DNA from: Bacillus_CJ salitolerans
GTDB taxonomy: Bacteria; Bacillota; Bacilli; Bacillales; SA4
Assembly (NCBI RefSeq): GCF_042680805.1
Contig: NZ_JBHUEM010000054.1
Coordinates: forward strand, 195,388-259,387
Length of the DNA: 64,000 nt
Direction: 5' to 3'
Positions 18,502 through 27,298 of the stretch are shown here, piece after piece. A program made the translations under genes and the position numbers. How positions within the stretch are numbered: the stretch's first letter is position 1; each line of letters starts with the position of its first letter. The notes under the pieces are model-generated. The model had not been told where the DNA came from. It worked only from the letters and a program-made list of their open reading frames with translations, and did no database searches.

Positions 18502-19623
18502 ATGGCGGTAACTGAACAGCGTAAGCGTATTTTGAAAATGGTGGAAGAAGGAAAATTATCAGCTGAAGAAGCATTGATTTTAATAGAAAACCTAGAGAAA
18601 GATGAGCAAGCTGTCCTCGAAAAGGAAGAAGAGATTCTAGCTGAGCTTAGTACAGAAGTGAAGTGGGAGGAACAGTCACAGCAAGACAAAGGAAAAACAA
18701 CTAAAACTACCTCTGTAAAAGATTCTGTTTTTGACTTTGTGGATAAAGCATTAAAAAAAATAAAGACTCTTGATCTCGACTTTAATTTTGGAACCTCCAT
18801 ATCTGTTCAACATATATTCCAGCATTCGAATGTATATTTAACAGATATAGAAATTGATATTGCCAATGGTAGTGTGAAATTGCAACCATGGGATGAGACG
18901 GATGTACGTATAGAATGTGATGCAAAGGTGTATCAAGTAGAATCTCAAGATGAAGCGAGAAAAACATTTTTAGAGGATGTATTGTTTTCCATAGAGGGTG
19001 GCAAGCTGCGTTATTCTGTTCAAAAAAAGAAACTAAAAGTAAATTCCACTCTTTATTTACCAAGAACTGAATTTGAGAAAGTTATCATCAGGCTGTTTAA
19101 TGGGAAAATTGATGGGGAAAGCCTACTAGTAAAGGAGTTTAAAGCAAAGACGGCTAATGGGAAAATTACATTAGCAAATCTTAATACTAAGAAGTTTGAA
19201 GTAGAAACGGCAAATGGTCATATTACAGCGACGAACCTGACAAGTGAAAAGGTAGAAGCTGAAACGATCAATGGGACAATTAAAATCGATGGAGAATTCT
19301 CGAAGGCGGACCTACAGAGCTTTAATGGAAATGTTATTTGTAGCATATCCAATTCGACCTGTGATGCGCTGTTTATTAAATCAACAACCGGAAATGTAGA
19401 TCTCTTTGTTCCAAAAGATCGAGCGATTCACGGTGAGCTTAAATCCAATATCGGTAACTTCCAGGTTGAAATTCCTAAAGTGGACAGAAAAGAGGAAAAA
19501 TCAGAAATTGTCCAAAAATATCTTAAATTTGTGACGCCAAATACGAATGAACAAGAGCCGTTGCTCATAGATGTAGATACGAAGACTGGCTCCATTGTTG
19601 TAAAGGAGAAAGGAGGAATATAA
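18502..19623 (+). CDS. yvlB: YvlB-like protein with DUF4097 beta-helix domain
   Basis: 373 residues. The N-terminal ~35 residues (RKRILKMVEEGKLSAEEALILIENLE) are the short helical SHOCT-like module of this family; then an acidic linker, and from ~110 a repeated beta-structure with recurring TANGKI / TANGHI / TINGTI / TTGNV motifs, as in DUF4097 'putative adhesin' domains. ATG 18502 is used with GGAAGG upstream; an in-frame GTG at 18493 overlaps that site. No signal peptide is present, so it is probably cytoplasmic or membrane-associated through partners. Second gene of the SigW operon; yvlC follows after one base. Confidence 0.85.
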   Translation: MAVTEQRKRILKMVEEGKLSAEEALILIENLEKDEQAVLEKEEEILAELSTEVKWEEQSQQDKGKTTKTTSVKDSVFDFVDKALKKIKTLDLDFNFGTSISVQHIFQHSNVYLTDIEIDIANGSVKLQPWDETDVRIECDAKVYQVESQDEARKTFLEDVLFSIEGGKLRYSVQKKKLKVNSTLYLPRTEFEKVIIRLFNGKIDGESLLVKEFKAKTANGKITLANLNTKKFEVETANGHITATNLTSEKVEAETINGTIKIDGEFSKADLQSFNGNVICSISNSTCDALFIKSTTGNVDLFVPKDRAIHGELKSNIGNFQVEIPKVDRKEEKSEIVQKYLKFVTPNTNEQEPLLIDVDTKTGSIVVKEKGGI

Positions 19624-19624
19624 G

Positions 19625-19822
19625 GTGAACAAATTATTTCGTTCAAGATCTAACCGACAAATTGCTGGCGTGATTGGAGGGTTGGCTTCTTATACAGGTG
19701 TTGATGCTTCCTTATTACGAGTTATTTTTGTGATTTGTCTGTTAATGAGCTTTGGAACATTTGCGTTAATCTATTTTGTTTGGATGCTCATTGTTCCAAA
19801 TGAGGAGGATGTGATTCGTTGA
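19625..19822 (+). CDS. yvlC: PspC domain protein YvlC
   Basis: 65 residues: a PspC domain (LFRSRSNRQIAGVIGGLASYTGVDASLLRVIFVI) with a membrane segment at about 30-58. PspC-type proteins sense or relay membrane stress. GTG 19625 has GGAGG nine bases upstream, inside the end of yvlB. Its TGA overlaps the ATG of yvlD. Confidence 0.9.
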   Translation: MNKLFRSRSNRQIAGVIGGLASYTGVDASLLRVIFVICLLMSFGTFALIYFVWMLIVPNEEDVIR

Positions 19823-20184
19823 TGAAGTGGATCTCATCCATACTTGTTAACAGTTTAGTACTCATTGTTGTTGCAGGGTATTTTGAATCCTTTCACCTTG
19901 ATGGAGTAGGCTCTGCAATCATAGCAAGCATCATACTTGCCATCCTTAACGTATTAGTTAAGCCCATACTAGTTATACTCACACTACCTGTTACAGTGAT
20001 TTCTCTTGGACTATTCTTATTTGTAATTAATGCAATTACCCTTTGGATGACTCAGGGAATCATGGGTGATTCATTTGTTATCGAATCATTTGGAACTGCA
20101 ATCATAGCAGCTATAGCCATCTCCGTATTAAATTTACTCATCCAAAAGATTATTATTGAACCAATGTCAGAGAAGAAAAAGTAA
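19822..20184 (+). CDS. yvlD: YvlD-like phage-holin family 4 membrane protein
   Basis: 120 residues with four hydrophobic segments (about 5-22, 30-50, 55-80, 88-112), matching the small 'phage holin superfamily IV' proteins represented by YvlD. The start ATG overlaps the yvlC stop as TGATG, showing translational coupling. Last gene of the SigW operon, ended by a hairpin. The phage name is historical; in this operon it is a chromosomal stress protein of unknown mechanism. Confidence 0.88.
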   Translation: MKWISSILVNSLVLIVVAGYFESFHLDGVGSAIIASIILAILNVLVKPILVILTLPVTVISLGLFLFVINAITLWMTQGIMGDSFVIESFGTAIIAAIAISVLNLLIQKIIIEPMSEKKK

Positions 20185-20190
20185 TCGTTC

Positions 20191-20218
20191 AAAACCTCCA
20201 AATTGTTGGAGGTTTTTG
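20191..20218 (+). terminator. terminator of yvlABCD
   Basis: AACCTCCAA/TTGGAGGTT stem followed by TTTT. Confidence 0.88.
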
Positions 20219-20336
20219 TTTGTTTTTATTACGAATCGACGCCGCAAGGAATCCTTGCATTCGTAGGTAATGGCTTTGTACTAGTTATTTTTTAAAATAA
20301 TTTTGTAAACAATCAATCTACAAAAATATGCAAATA

Positions 20337-20392
20337 TTTACCTGAAATTTACATAAGGTATGTTGTTTGTTGTTGAATTCGCGTGATATATT
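20337..20392 (+). promoter_or_regulatory. phnD promoter region with two PhoP-box-like hexamers
   Basis: TTTACC (20337-20342) and TTTACA (20348-20353) are spaced 11 bp apart, like the TT(A/T/C)ACA repeats bound by PhoP in Bacillus. A possible promoter follows: TTGTTT (20363-20368) and TATATT (20387-20392). PhoP normally needs about four hexamers, so control by phosphate starvation is only suggested. Confidence 0.4.
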
Positions 20393-20433
20393 CTTCTAGG
20401 TTAAAACATTTGAAACATTCGGGAGGAACGATC

Positions 20434-21531
20434 ATGTTAAAAAAATGGCTTACAGTATTCATGATGCTTACGTTAGCTGTAATCGTAGCAGCATGTGGAT
20501 CAGCTGAAGAAACTGCAACAAATGAGAAGGACACAGCTACAACAACTGACTCAAATGCTGAAAAAGAAACAGCTGTAGAAGAAAATACAAAAATTGATGA
20601 GCTTAAAGTAAGCTTTGTGCCATCAAAAGACCCAGATCAAATCATTACTACAACTGAACCACTTAAAGGTTTATTAAAAGATGAATTAGCTAAATTAGGT
20701 TTTGATATTGGAAATGTAACAATTGATGTTGGTACTACATATGAAGCGGTTGGAGAGGCACTTTCTGCTGGCACAACTGATGTAGGTCTTATTCCGGGTG
20801 GAACATATGTATTATATGATGATGGTGCTGAAGTCATTTTAACAGCTACTCGTGCTGCACTTTCTAATGACTCAGAAAATCCAAAGGATTGGAATGACAA
20901 TAAGCCTACTGAAGGTTTAACAGACAAGCAAGCAACTTACTACCGTAGTATTATTATCGCTGGTCCTTCTGAAAAAGGACAAGAATTAGCTGCAAAAGTT
21001 AACAATGGTGAAGAATTAACATGGGAAGATTTAGATAGCGCAAACTGGGCTGTAATGTCTTCTTCTTCATCTGCTGGTTACATCTACCCTACATTATGGA
21101 TGCAAGAAAAGTACGGTAAGAGCTTAACCGACCTTTCTAAACTTGTTCAATCAGATTCTTATGGTAGCTCATTTGCACGTTTAGCTGTTGACCAAGCTGA
21201 CGTAATCGTAGCATATGCTGATGCAAGAAGAGATAATGCGGATAAGTGGACAACTGACTTAGGTCGTACTGCCTCTGTTTGGGATGAAACAAACGTAATC
21301 GGTGTCACTGATCCAATTTATAACGACACTGTAAGCGTAAGTAAACATTCAAAAAAAATGGATGACAAGCTAAAAGCTGCTATCCAAGAAGCATTTATCA
21401 ATATTGCTCAAACTACAGAAGGTAAAGAAGTTATCGCAATCTACAGTCATGAAGGTTACCAAAAGGCTCAATCTTCTGATTATGATAACGAAAGAAAAGC
21501 ACAAGAGCTTCTCAGAAGTTTAAAGAAGTAA
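20434..21531 (+). CDS. phnD: phosphonate/phosphite-type ABC transporter substrate-binding lipoprotein
   Basis: 365 residues. A lipoprotein signal peptide (MLKKWLTVFMMLTLAVIVAAC) ends at the lipobox VAAC, so the mature protein is anchored to the outer membrane face. A Thr/Glu-rich linker leads to a periplasmic-binding fold of the PhnD type (VSFVPSKDPDQI at the start; VMSSSSSAGYIYPTLWM, a run of serines/threonines that binds the phosphonate oxyanion, near 220; DVIVAYADARRDN). Start ATG 20434 with GGGAGG. Specificity among phosphate, phosphite and phosphonates cannot be told. A terminator separates it from phnC, so more binding protein than transporter is probably made. Confidence 0.93.
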   Translation: MLKKWLTVFMMLTLAVIVAACGSAEETATNEKDTATTTDSNAEKETAVEENTKIDELKVSFVPSKDPDQIITTTEPLKGLLKDELAKLGFDIGNVTIDVGTTYEAVGEALSAGTTDVGLIPGGTYVLYDDGAEVILTATRAALSNDSENPKDWNDNKPTEGLTDKQATYYRSIIIAGPSEKGQELAAKVNNGEELTWEDLDSANWAVMSSSSSAGYIYPTLWMQEKYGKSLTDLSKLVQSDSYGSSFARLAVDQADVIVAYADARRDNADKWTTDLGRTASVWDETNVIGVTDPIYNDTVSVSKHSKKMDDKLKAAIQEAFINIAQTTEGKEVIAIYSHEGYQKAQSSDYDNERKAQELLRSLKK

Positions 21532-21563
21532 CCCTTAAACAAGATAACAATAAATGCTTCTAT

Positions 21564-21605
21564 AAAAATGAGAACATCCTTTAATAGGTTATGTTCTCAT
21601 TTTTT
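21564..21605 (+). terminator. intra-operon terminator between phnD and phnC
   Basis: AAAATGAGAACAT pairs with ATGTTCTCATTTT, followed by T residues; it would let only part of the transcription from phnD reach phnCEE. Confidence 0.85.
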
Positions 21606-21651
21606 CACATGTATTTGAGTTTTAAAAATACATGTCTAGGAAAAGTTTACA

Positions 21652-21674
21652 TAAACTAGAAGTCTCTTAGTTTA
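21652..21674. promoter_or_regulatory. inverted repeat before phnC
   Basis: TAAACTA (21652-21658) and TAGTTTA (21668-21674) form a 7-bp inverted repeat 20 bp before the phnC ATG, next to TTTACA. It could be an operator or part of a promoter; no protein is known to me for it. Confidence 0.3.
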
Positions 21675-21693
21675 ATAGGATTGGGGAATAACC

Positions 21694-22470
21694 ATGATAG
21701 AGTTTATTAATGTTGAAAAAACGTATACGAATGGTACAAAAGCATTAGAAAACATTCATTTGAAAATTGAACAAGGTGAGTTTGTAGCCGTAATCGGACT
21801 ATCTGGTGCCGGAAAATCGACATTAATTCGCTGTGTGAATCGAATGCATGATATCACAGGTGGTAAGCTGATAATTGATGAAGTCGATGTAACGACATTA
21901 AAAGGAAAACAAATCCGCCAATTACGAAGAAGAATCGGAATGATCTTCCAATCCTTCAATCTGGTAACTAGAACAACCGTCATTAAGAATGTGTTAGTAT
22001 CGTTTGTTCCGGATAATCCATTTTGGCGTAAGCTGACTGGCATTTATACGAAGGAGCAAAAAATTAAAGCATTAGAAGCATTAGATAAAGTAGGTATTCT
22101 AGATAAAGCTTATGTTCGAGTAGATCAGCTTTCAGGTGGTCAACAACAACGTGTAGCTTTAGCACGTACCATTGCTCAAAATCCAGACATTATTTTAGCA
22201 GACGAGCCAATCGCTTCATTAGATCCAGTTACTTCAAAAATCGTAATGAATGATTTTAAAAAGATTAATCAGGATCTAAACATCTCTGTCATAATGAACA
22301 TCCACCACGTAGAAATCGCATTACAGTATGCTGATCGCATTATCGGCATTCGTAAGGGAGAGGTTGTGTTCGACGGGCCATCTGAGAAGGTGACACAAGA
22401 AATACTATCTGAAATATATGGTGGTAGATTAGAAGAAATTCAATCCTCAACAGAGGAGAGATTAGCATAA
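21694..22470 (+). CDS. phnC: phosphonate-type ABC transporter ATP-binding protein
   Basis: 258 residues with a full ABC ATPase: Walker A GLSGAGKST near 34-42, Q-loop FQSFNLV, signature LSGGQQQRVALARTI, Walker B IILADEPIASLDP. The helical insert and length match PhnC. It supplies energy to the two PhnE permeases that follow; phnE1 begins on the last base of its stop codon (TAATG), indicating coupled translation. Confidence 0.93.
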   Translation: MIEFINVEKTYTNGTKALENIHLKIEQGEFVAVIGLSGAGKSTLIRCVNRMHDITGGKLIIDEVDVTTLKGKQIRQLRRRIGMIFQSFNLVTRTTVIKNVLVSFVPDNPFWRKLTGIYTKEQKIKALEALDKVGILDKAYVRVDQLSGGQQQRVALARTIAQNPDIILADEPIASLDPVTSKIVMNDFKKINQDLNISVIMNIHHVEIALQYADRIIGIRKGEVVFDGPSEKVTQEILSEIYGGRLEEIQSSTEERLA

Positions 22471-23285
22471 TGTATGATAAAATTTTTCCTCCTAAAAAAA
22501 TGACATTACCGAATGGAAAAGTTGTGCTTGAAAAAAGATCACGCACCCCGCTTATTACAATACTGATCCTAGTGGCAATGTATGTTTCCGTAAAATTTAC
22601 TGGTTTTAGTTTGGAAGTATTTATTATGAGGATCGGATACTTTTTCTCAATTATTGGTGATATGTTCCCACCAAATTGGAGTTATTTATCTGATATTTGG
22701 GGTCCACTCATGGATACGATCAAAATGTCACTCTTAGGATCGATTTTGGGTGCATTAGTGGCAATGCCAATCGCGGTTTTGTCATCGACGAATATTATCA
22801 AAAATCAAGTTATCGTTTCTGTATTCAAAGTGATGCTAAGTCTTCTTAGGACGTTACCTTCACTTGTAACAGCCTTGATTGCTACATTTGTTTTTGGACT
22901 AGGTCCTATGGCAGGAACGGTTGCGATTTTTCTTTTTACTATCTCTTATGTTGGAAAATTATTATATGAACAAATTGAGAACGTAGATATGGGTGCTTTT
23001 GAAGCTATGGAATCTATTGGGATGACAAGAATCCAAGCATTTCGTTATGCTATCATCCCGCAAGTGTTACCGAGTTATCTTTCTACCTCCCTATTCTGTT
23101 TTGAAGGAAATGTTCGCTATGCGGCAATTCTTGGTTATGTAGGAGCAGGCGGGATCGGACTTCTTATTAATGAAGGTCTTGGATGGCGTGATTATGAAAG
23201 TGTTGGGATGATTGTTGTAACGTTAGTTATTACTGTCTATCTGATTGAAACAGTTAGTGAGCACTTTAGGAAAAAGTTAATTTAA
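22470..23285 (+). CDS. phnE: phosphonate-type ABC transporter permease (first copy)
   Basis: 271 residues; about six hydrophobic segments. The ABC permease EAA loop is visible as EAMESIGMTRIQAFRYAIIPQVLPSYLS near 170-200. The N-terminal ~35 residues are charged and cytoplasmic. The two adjacent permeases are different proteins that should form a heterodimeric channel, an arrangement common in Firmicute phosphonate/phosphite importers. Confidence 0.93.
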   Translation: MYDKIFPPKKMTLPNGKVVLEKRSRTPLITILILVAMYVSVKFTGFSLEVFIMRIGYFFSIIGDMFPPNWSYLSDIWGPLMDTIKMSLLGSILGALVAMPIAVLSSTNIIKNQVIVSVFKVMLSLLRTLPSLVTALIATFVFGLGPMAGTVAIFLFTISYVGKLLYEQIENVDMGAFEAMESIGMTRIQAFRYAIIPQVLPSYLSTSLFCFEGNVRYAAILGYVGAGGIGLLINEGLGWRDYESVGMIVVTLVITVYLIETVSEHFRKKLI

Positions 23286-23301
23286 AGGAGTAGTACATGC
23301 T

Positions 23302-24108
23302 ATGTTGACAGTAGAAAAGCAGCTCCTTGCTGCACCACGTAATCATCGTTACGTCCTAACGGTTACTATGATCGTCCTTGTCTTATTTGTTTGGTCGATG
23401 ACGACCGTAAGCCTACAAGCGATGGACGAAGCTGGGCTAAAGGTAGCGTCTAATATCATATACGGACTGACACACCCAGACTTAAACCTTTTATTAAATG
23501 TATCAAAGCAAAGTGTATTGTATTTACTTGTAGAAACACTTGCGATTGCCTTTTTAGGTACAATCGTTGGTTCTATATTAGCTGTACCTTTGGCATTTCT
23601 AGCAGCATCTAATATTGTTCCGAAACCTGTTTCATGGTTAACTAGACTTTTATTAATTTTCATTAGAACCATTCCAGCTCTTGTGTATGGACTTATGTTT
23701 ATCCGCGTTACAGGGCCGGGACCATTTGCAGGGGTATTAACAATAGGTTTAACATCAATTGGAATGCTATCTAAACTGTATGTTGATGCCATTGAAGAAT
23801 TAGACGTAAAAGTATTGGAATCTATGACATCAATTGGGTGTTCGACATTTGAAAAAATACGCTACGGAATCATACCACAATTATTATCCATATTTATGTC
23901 CGTTATGATTTATCGTTTTGATATGAATATGAGAGATGCCTCTGTCTTAGGACTTGTTGGAGCAGGGGGAATTGGGGCTCCATTGATTTTCGCGATGAGA
24001 GGCTATAAATGGGACCAAGTTGGTTCTATCTTAATTGGATTAGTTGTCTTAATCTTAATCATTGAGCTTATTTCTACGAAACTACGTTCAAAATTAGTAA
24101 GAGGATAA
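23302..24108 (+). CDS. phnE: phosphonate-type ABC transporter permease (second copy)
   Basis: 268 residues, similar layout to the preceding gene: membrane segments from ~20, EAA loop as ESMTSIGCSTFEKIRYGIIPQLLSIF near 175-200, and a conserved ASVLGLVGAGGIGAPL stretch. AAGGAG lies about 11 bases before ATG 23302. Last gene of the importer operon. Confidence 0.93.
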   Translation: MLTVEKQLLAAPRNHRYVLTVTMIVLVLFVWSMTTVSLQAMDEAGLKVASNIIYGLTHPDLNLLLNVSKQSVLYLLVETLAIAFLGTIVGSILAVPLAFLAASNIVPKPVSWLTRLLLIFIRTIPALVYGLMFIRVTGPGPFAGVLTIGLTSIGMLSKLYVDAIEELDVKVLESMTSIGCSTFEKIRYGIIPQLLSIFMSVMIYRFDMNMRDASVLGLVGAGGIGAPLIFAMRGYKWDQVGSILIGLVVLILIIELISTKLRSKLVRG

Positions 24109-24119
24109 TCATAAAGCCT

Positions 24120-24173
24120 GGGGATATTTCTTCTGTTTCAATGTTTTGAAATATAAGAAGTGTCCCTGTTTTT
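24120..24173 (+). terminator. probable terminator of phnCEE
   Basis: GGGATA..CTTCT and AAGAAG..TGTCCC arms, with GTTTCAA / TTTGAAA(T) inside, followed by TTTTT. The stem is imperfect. Confidence 0.6.
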
Positions 24174-24177
24174 ATAA

Positions 24178-24420
24178 TCTGGTTCCAGCGCCCAGCCAAG
24201 ATGAAATTGCAAAAATCTTCGCAATTTCATCCTACTCGAGGGAAAAGATAAACCACTTTTCCTTGGTCAAATAACCCTTGAAGAGTAAAAGGAAAATCAC
24301 CCTTTTTCTCTTCAAGGAACATTTGCTTATCGAAAAGAGCACAGGAAGTGCAAGGTTTGAACGTTGCCGACAGGACGTCGGCGTTTTAGGTCAAACTGGG
24401 GCGCCCTGAGCCTTTTGTTT
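24178..24420 (+). repeat. dispersed structured repeat, copy 2 (longest)
   Basis: Same outer stem as copy 1 (GCGCCC / GGGCGC, then CTGAGCC). Inner stem A is AAATTGC / GCAATTT, a two-sided change from AAATGGC / GCCATTT in copy 1. Inner stem B is CTTGAAGAG / CTCTTCAAG. An extra ~60 bp segment with GCCGAC..GTCGGC is inserted before the closing arm. Ends with CCTTTTGTTTT. Lies between the phn operon and hprK. Confidence 0.8.
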
Positions 24421-24447
24421 TGTAAGCGACTTCATAAGTTATAAGCT

Positions 24448-24476
24448 TTCATCCTTTCTTCAATTAGTGATACAAT
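24448..24476 (+). promoter_or_regulatory. probable SigA promoter of hprK
   Basis: TTCATC (24448-24453), 17 bases, TACAAT (24471-24476); the -35 is weak. Confidence 0.5.
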
Positions 24477-24519
24477 AGGTCTGTACTGATGGTTGAATCT
24501 GACAGGAGGGTATCGGCAT

Positions 24520-25455
24520 ATGGTAAAGGTCCGGACGAAGGATTTGATGGAGAAATTTCATTTGGAATTAATTAGCGGGCAGGAAGGCATAAACAGGCCA
24601 ATTACGACGAGTGATTTATCACGTCCGGGGATTGAAATGGCTGGTTATTTTGACCACTATCCAGCAGAGCGGATCCAGCTCCTAGGGAAAACAGAGATGT
24701 CTTTCTTTGAGCAACTTTCAGAAGCTGATAAACGTGATCGGATGGAAAGGCTTTGTACGGATTTAACTCCTGGAATCATCATTTCACGAGGCTTTGAGGT
24801 GCCAAAAGAATTAATTGAAGCGTCTGAACGAGAAGCAGTTCCTGTCATGCGTTCCACGGTAAAAACTACTAGACTATCCAGTAATTTAACAAATTACTTA
24901 GAAGGGATGCTTGCTCCTACAACAGCTATCCATGGTGTTTTAGTTGATATTTACGGAGTCGGTGTCATGATTACGGGAAAAAGTGGAGTAGGGAAAAGTG
25001 AAACCGCACTAGAGCTAGTGAAAAGAGGGCATCGATTAGTAGCAGATGATTGTGTTGAAATTAGACAGGAAAGTCAAGATACTTTGGTTGGAAGCGCACC
25101 TGAGCTTATTCAGCATCTCCTAGAAATTCGCGGTCTAGGAATCATTAATGTGATGACTTTGTTTGGAGCAGGTGCAGTTAGAACCTATAAAAAGGTGTCA
25201 CTTGTTGTAAATCTAGAGCTTTGGGATCAAAAGAAGCAATATGATCGTCTTGGTTTAGAGGACGAAAAAATGCGTATTATTGACACCGACGTGACAAAGC
25301 TTACTGTTCCCGTTCGCCCAGGTCGTAACTTAGCTGTCATCATCGAGGTTGCAGCGATGAATTTTCGTTTGAAAAGAATGGGGATGAATGCAGCAGAACA
25401 GTTTTCTAGCCGATTAACAGATGTTATTGAAGATGGCGATCATGAGGATTTATAA
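24520..25455 (+). CDS. hprK: HPr kinase/phosphorylase
   Basis: 311 residues, as in B. subtilis. The C-terminal catalytic half has Walker A MITGKSGVGKSETAL near 150-164, preceded by the HGVLVDIYGVGV strand, and the family signature ending VPVRPGRNLAVIIEVAAMN near 265-285. HprK phosphorylates Ser46 of HPr and Crh when fructose-1,6-bisphosphate is high, and removes it with phosphate, releasing pyrophosphate; this sets carbon catabolite repression. ATG 24520 with AGGAGG fits the family N-terminus (VKVRTKDLMEKFHLELISG). Its substrate Crh (41819) and the pyrophosphatase PpaX (27288) are in this window. Confidence 0.97.
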   Translation: MVKVRTKDLMEKFHLELISGQEGINRPITTSDLSRPGIEMAGYFDHYPAERIQLLGKTEMSFFEQLSEADKRDRMERLCTDLTPGIIISRGFEVPKELIEASEREAVPVMRSTVKTTRLSSNLTNYLEGMLAPTTAIHGVLVDIYGVGVMITGKSGVGKSETALELVKRGHRLVADDCVEIRQESQDTLVGSAPELIQHLLEIRGLGIINVMTLFGAGAVRTYKKVSLVVNLELWDQKKQYDRLGLEDEKMRIIDTDVTKLTVPVRPGRNLAVIIEVAAMNFRLKRMGMNAAEQFSSRLTDVIEDGDHEDL

Positions 25456-25510
25456 TGAACACCATATGTTGAACATATAAAAAATATTGTGTATAAGGGA
25501 GTGAAAAACG

Positions 25511-26326
25511 GTGGAGCAAAATATTCCGCAGTTGGATCGTGTTTTTCTAGAACTAGGGCCACTTACAATTTATTGGTATGGAGTTATTATCGGAACTGGT
25601 GTAATGCTAGCTCTTTGGTTAGTCGTCAGAGAATCACAGCGTCGTGGGCTTCAAAAGGATGTGTTTGTGGATTTAGTCCTGTTTGCTATACCCATTGCTA
25701 TTTTATCTGCAAGGCTCTATTATGTGTTATTTAAGCTTGATTATTATTTAGAAAATCCTGCCGAAATTTTGATGATATGGCACGGAGGTTTAGCCATCCA
25801 CGGAGGACTTATAGGAGCCATTATTACAGCCTTAGTGTTTGCGAAAAAACGAGGCATATCCTTTTGGAAGCTTGCTGATATAGCAGCCCCAAGCATTATT
25901 TTAGGTCAAGCGATTGGTCGTTGGGGAAACTTTATGAACCAAGAGGCACATGGTGGAGAAGTAACTCGTGAGTTTCTTGAAGGGCTATTTTTACCTGAAT
26001 TTATCATTAATCAGATGTACATAAATGGCGCCTATTATCACCCGACATTTTTATATGAATCACTATGGAGCTTTGCTGGATTAGGGATTCTACTATTGTT
26101 AAGACGCGTCAATATGAGACGCGGGGAAATGTTTTTAACGTATGTGATTTGGTATTCAATAGGACGATTCTTTATAGAAGGTTTGAGAACAGATAGTTTA
26201 ATGCTAACAGACACGTTAAGAATTGCTCAAGTAATCTCTTTAGTGTTAATTGCTTTAGCGATTGGTTTAATTTTTTATAGAAGGTCAAAGGGATACGCAA
26301 ATAAGCGTTATTTAGATCAATCATAA
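25511..26326 (+). CDS. lgt: prolipoprotein diacylglyceryl transferase
   Basis: 271 residues, seven membrane segments. Lgt motifs are present: HGGLAIHGGLIGAI near 93-106 and GRWGNFMNQEAHGG near 137-150. It transfers diacylglycerol from phosphatidylglycerol to the lipobox cysteine of prolipoproteins such as PhnD here. Start GTG 25511 with GGGAG upstream; the N-terminus EQNIPQLDRVFLELGPLTIYWYG aligns with known Lgt. Second gene after hprK, as in B. subtilis. Confidence 0.97.
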   Translation: MEQNIPQLDRVFLELGPLTIYWYGVIIGTGVMLALWLVVRESQRRGLQKDVFVDLVLFAIPIAILSARLYYVLFKLDYYLENPAEILMIWHGGLAIHGGLIGAIITALVFAKKRGISFWKLADIAAPSIILGQAIGRWGNFMNQEAHGGEVTREFLEGLFLPEFIINQMYINGAYYHPTFLYESLWSFAGLGILLLLRRVNMRRGEMFLTYVIWYSIGRFFIEGLRTDSLMLTDTLRIAQVISLVLIALAIGLIFYRRSKGYANKRYLDQS

Positions 26327-26356
26327 CAGCATAGAGAGACAGAAGGGGAGTAGAGT

Positions 26357-27298
26357 ATGCTAGGCAGTGTGAGAAGGGGATTCTTTGTTGGTCTAAATAC
26401 CACTTGGACATTAGGGAAGGTAATCTTCCCAATCACGATTATTGTGACACTTTTGCAGTACACACCTGTCATGAAATGGGCGATGAATGGAATCACGCCA
26501 CTGATGGGGTGGATTGGATTATCTGGAGATGCGGCAATTCCTCTTGTACTTGGAAATTTGTTGAATTTGTATGCCGCAATTGGAGCCATACTTTCTCTCG
26601 ATTTAACGGTGAAGGAAGTATTTATATTAGCGGTAATGCTTTCATTTTCACATAATATGATTGTAGAATCCACAGTAGCAAAACGAGTGGGTGTTAGTAT
26701 TGGCCTCACGATATTGGTTCGCGTAGGATTAGCCATTATCTCGGCAGTTGTCATTAACCTTGTGTGGAGCGGTGGAGGAAGCCTTGCTCAATATGGACTC
26801 ATTACAAAAAAGGAAGAAGTCATCACTGGATGGGGAAATATATTGATTGATGCTTTCTCAAAAGCTGGATTAGGAATTTTCCAGCTGGCTATGATCGTCA
26901 TTCCGTTAATGATTGTTATCCAACTATTAAAGGATTTACAGTGGTTGTCTATGTTTTCAAAATGGATGTCACCGTTTACTAGACTGCTTGGGATGAAGGA
27001 GAACACCTCTACAACATTAGCTGCTGGATTATTATTCGGGTTAGCATTTGGAGCAGGTGTGATGATTCAAGCAGCAAAAGAAGATGGGGTTAGTAAGAAA
27101 GACTTAACTTTGGCGTTTATATTTCTTGTATCGTGCCATGCTGTAGTGGAGGATACGTTAATCTTTATCCCACTTGGAATTCCAGTACTACCACTATTGA
27201 TTATCCGAATCGTCACTGCCGTTTTATTAACGATTATAGTGGCATATGTATGGAAGCGTGTGGAAGTAAATAGAAAGGAAGCATCATATGAAAATTAA
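26357..27298 (+). CDS. yvoD: YvoD-like nucleoside-recognition (Gate) domain membrane protein
   Basis: 313 residues with about eight hydrophobic segments and two 'nucleoside recognition' Gate domains (VGLNTTWTLGKVIFPITIIV... and LGIFQLAMIVIPLMIVIQLL...). The Gate domain is also found in spore proteins SpmA/SpmB and in nucleoside transporters; the substrate here is unknown. Located between lgt and ppaX as in B. subtilis, where the neighbour is YvoD. Its 3' end overlaps ppaX by 11 bases. Confidence 0.85.
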   Translation: MLGSVRRGFFVGLNTTWTLGKVIFPITIIVTLLQYTPVMKWAMNGITPLMGWIGLSGDAAIPLVLGNLLNLYAAIGAILSLDLTVKEVFILAVMLSFSHNMIVESTVAKRVGVSIGLTILVRVGLAIISAVVINLVWSGGGSLAQYGLITKKEEVITGWGNILIDAFSKAGLGIFQLAMIVIPLMIVIQLLKDLQWLSMFSKWMSPFTRLLGMKENTSTTLAAGLLFGLAFGAGVMIQAAKEDGVSKKDLTLAFIFLVSCHAVVEDTLIFIPLGIPVLPLLIIRIVTAVLLTIIVAYVWKRVEVNRKEASYEN

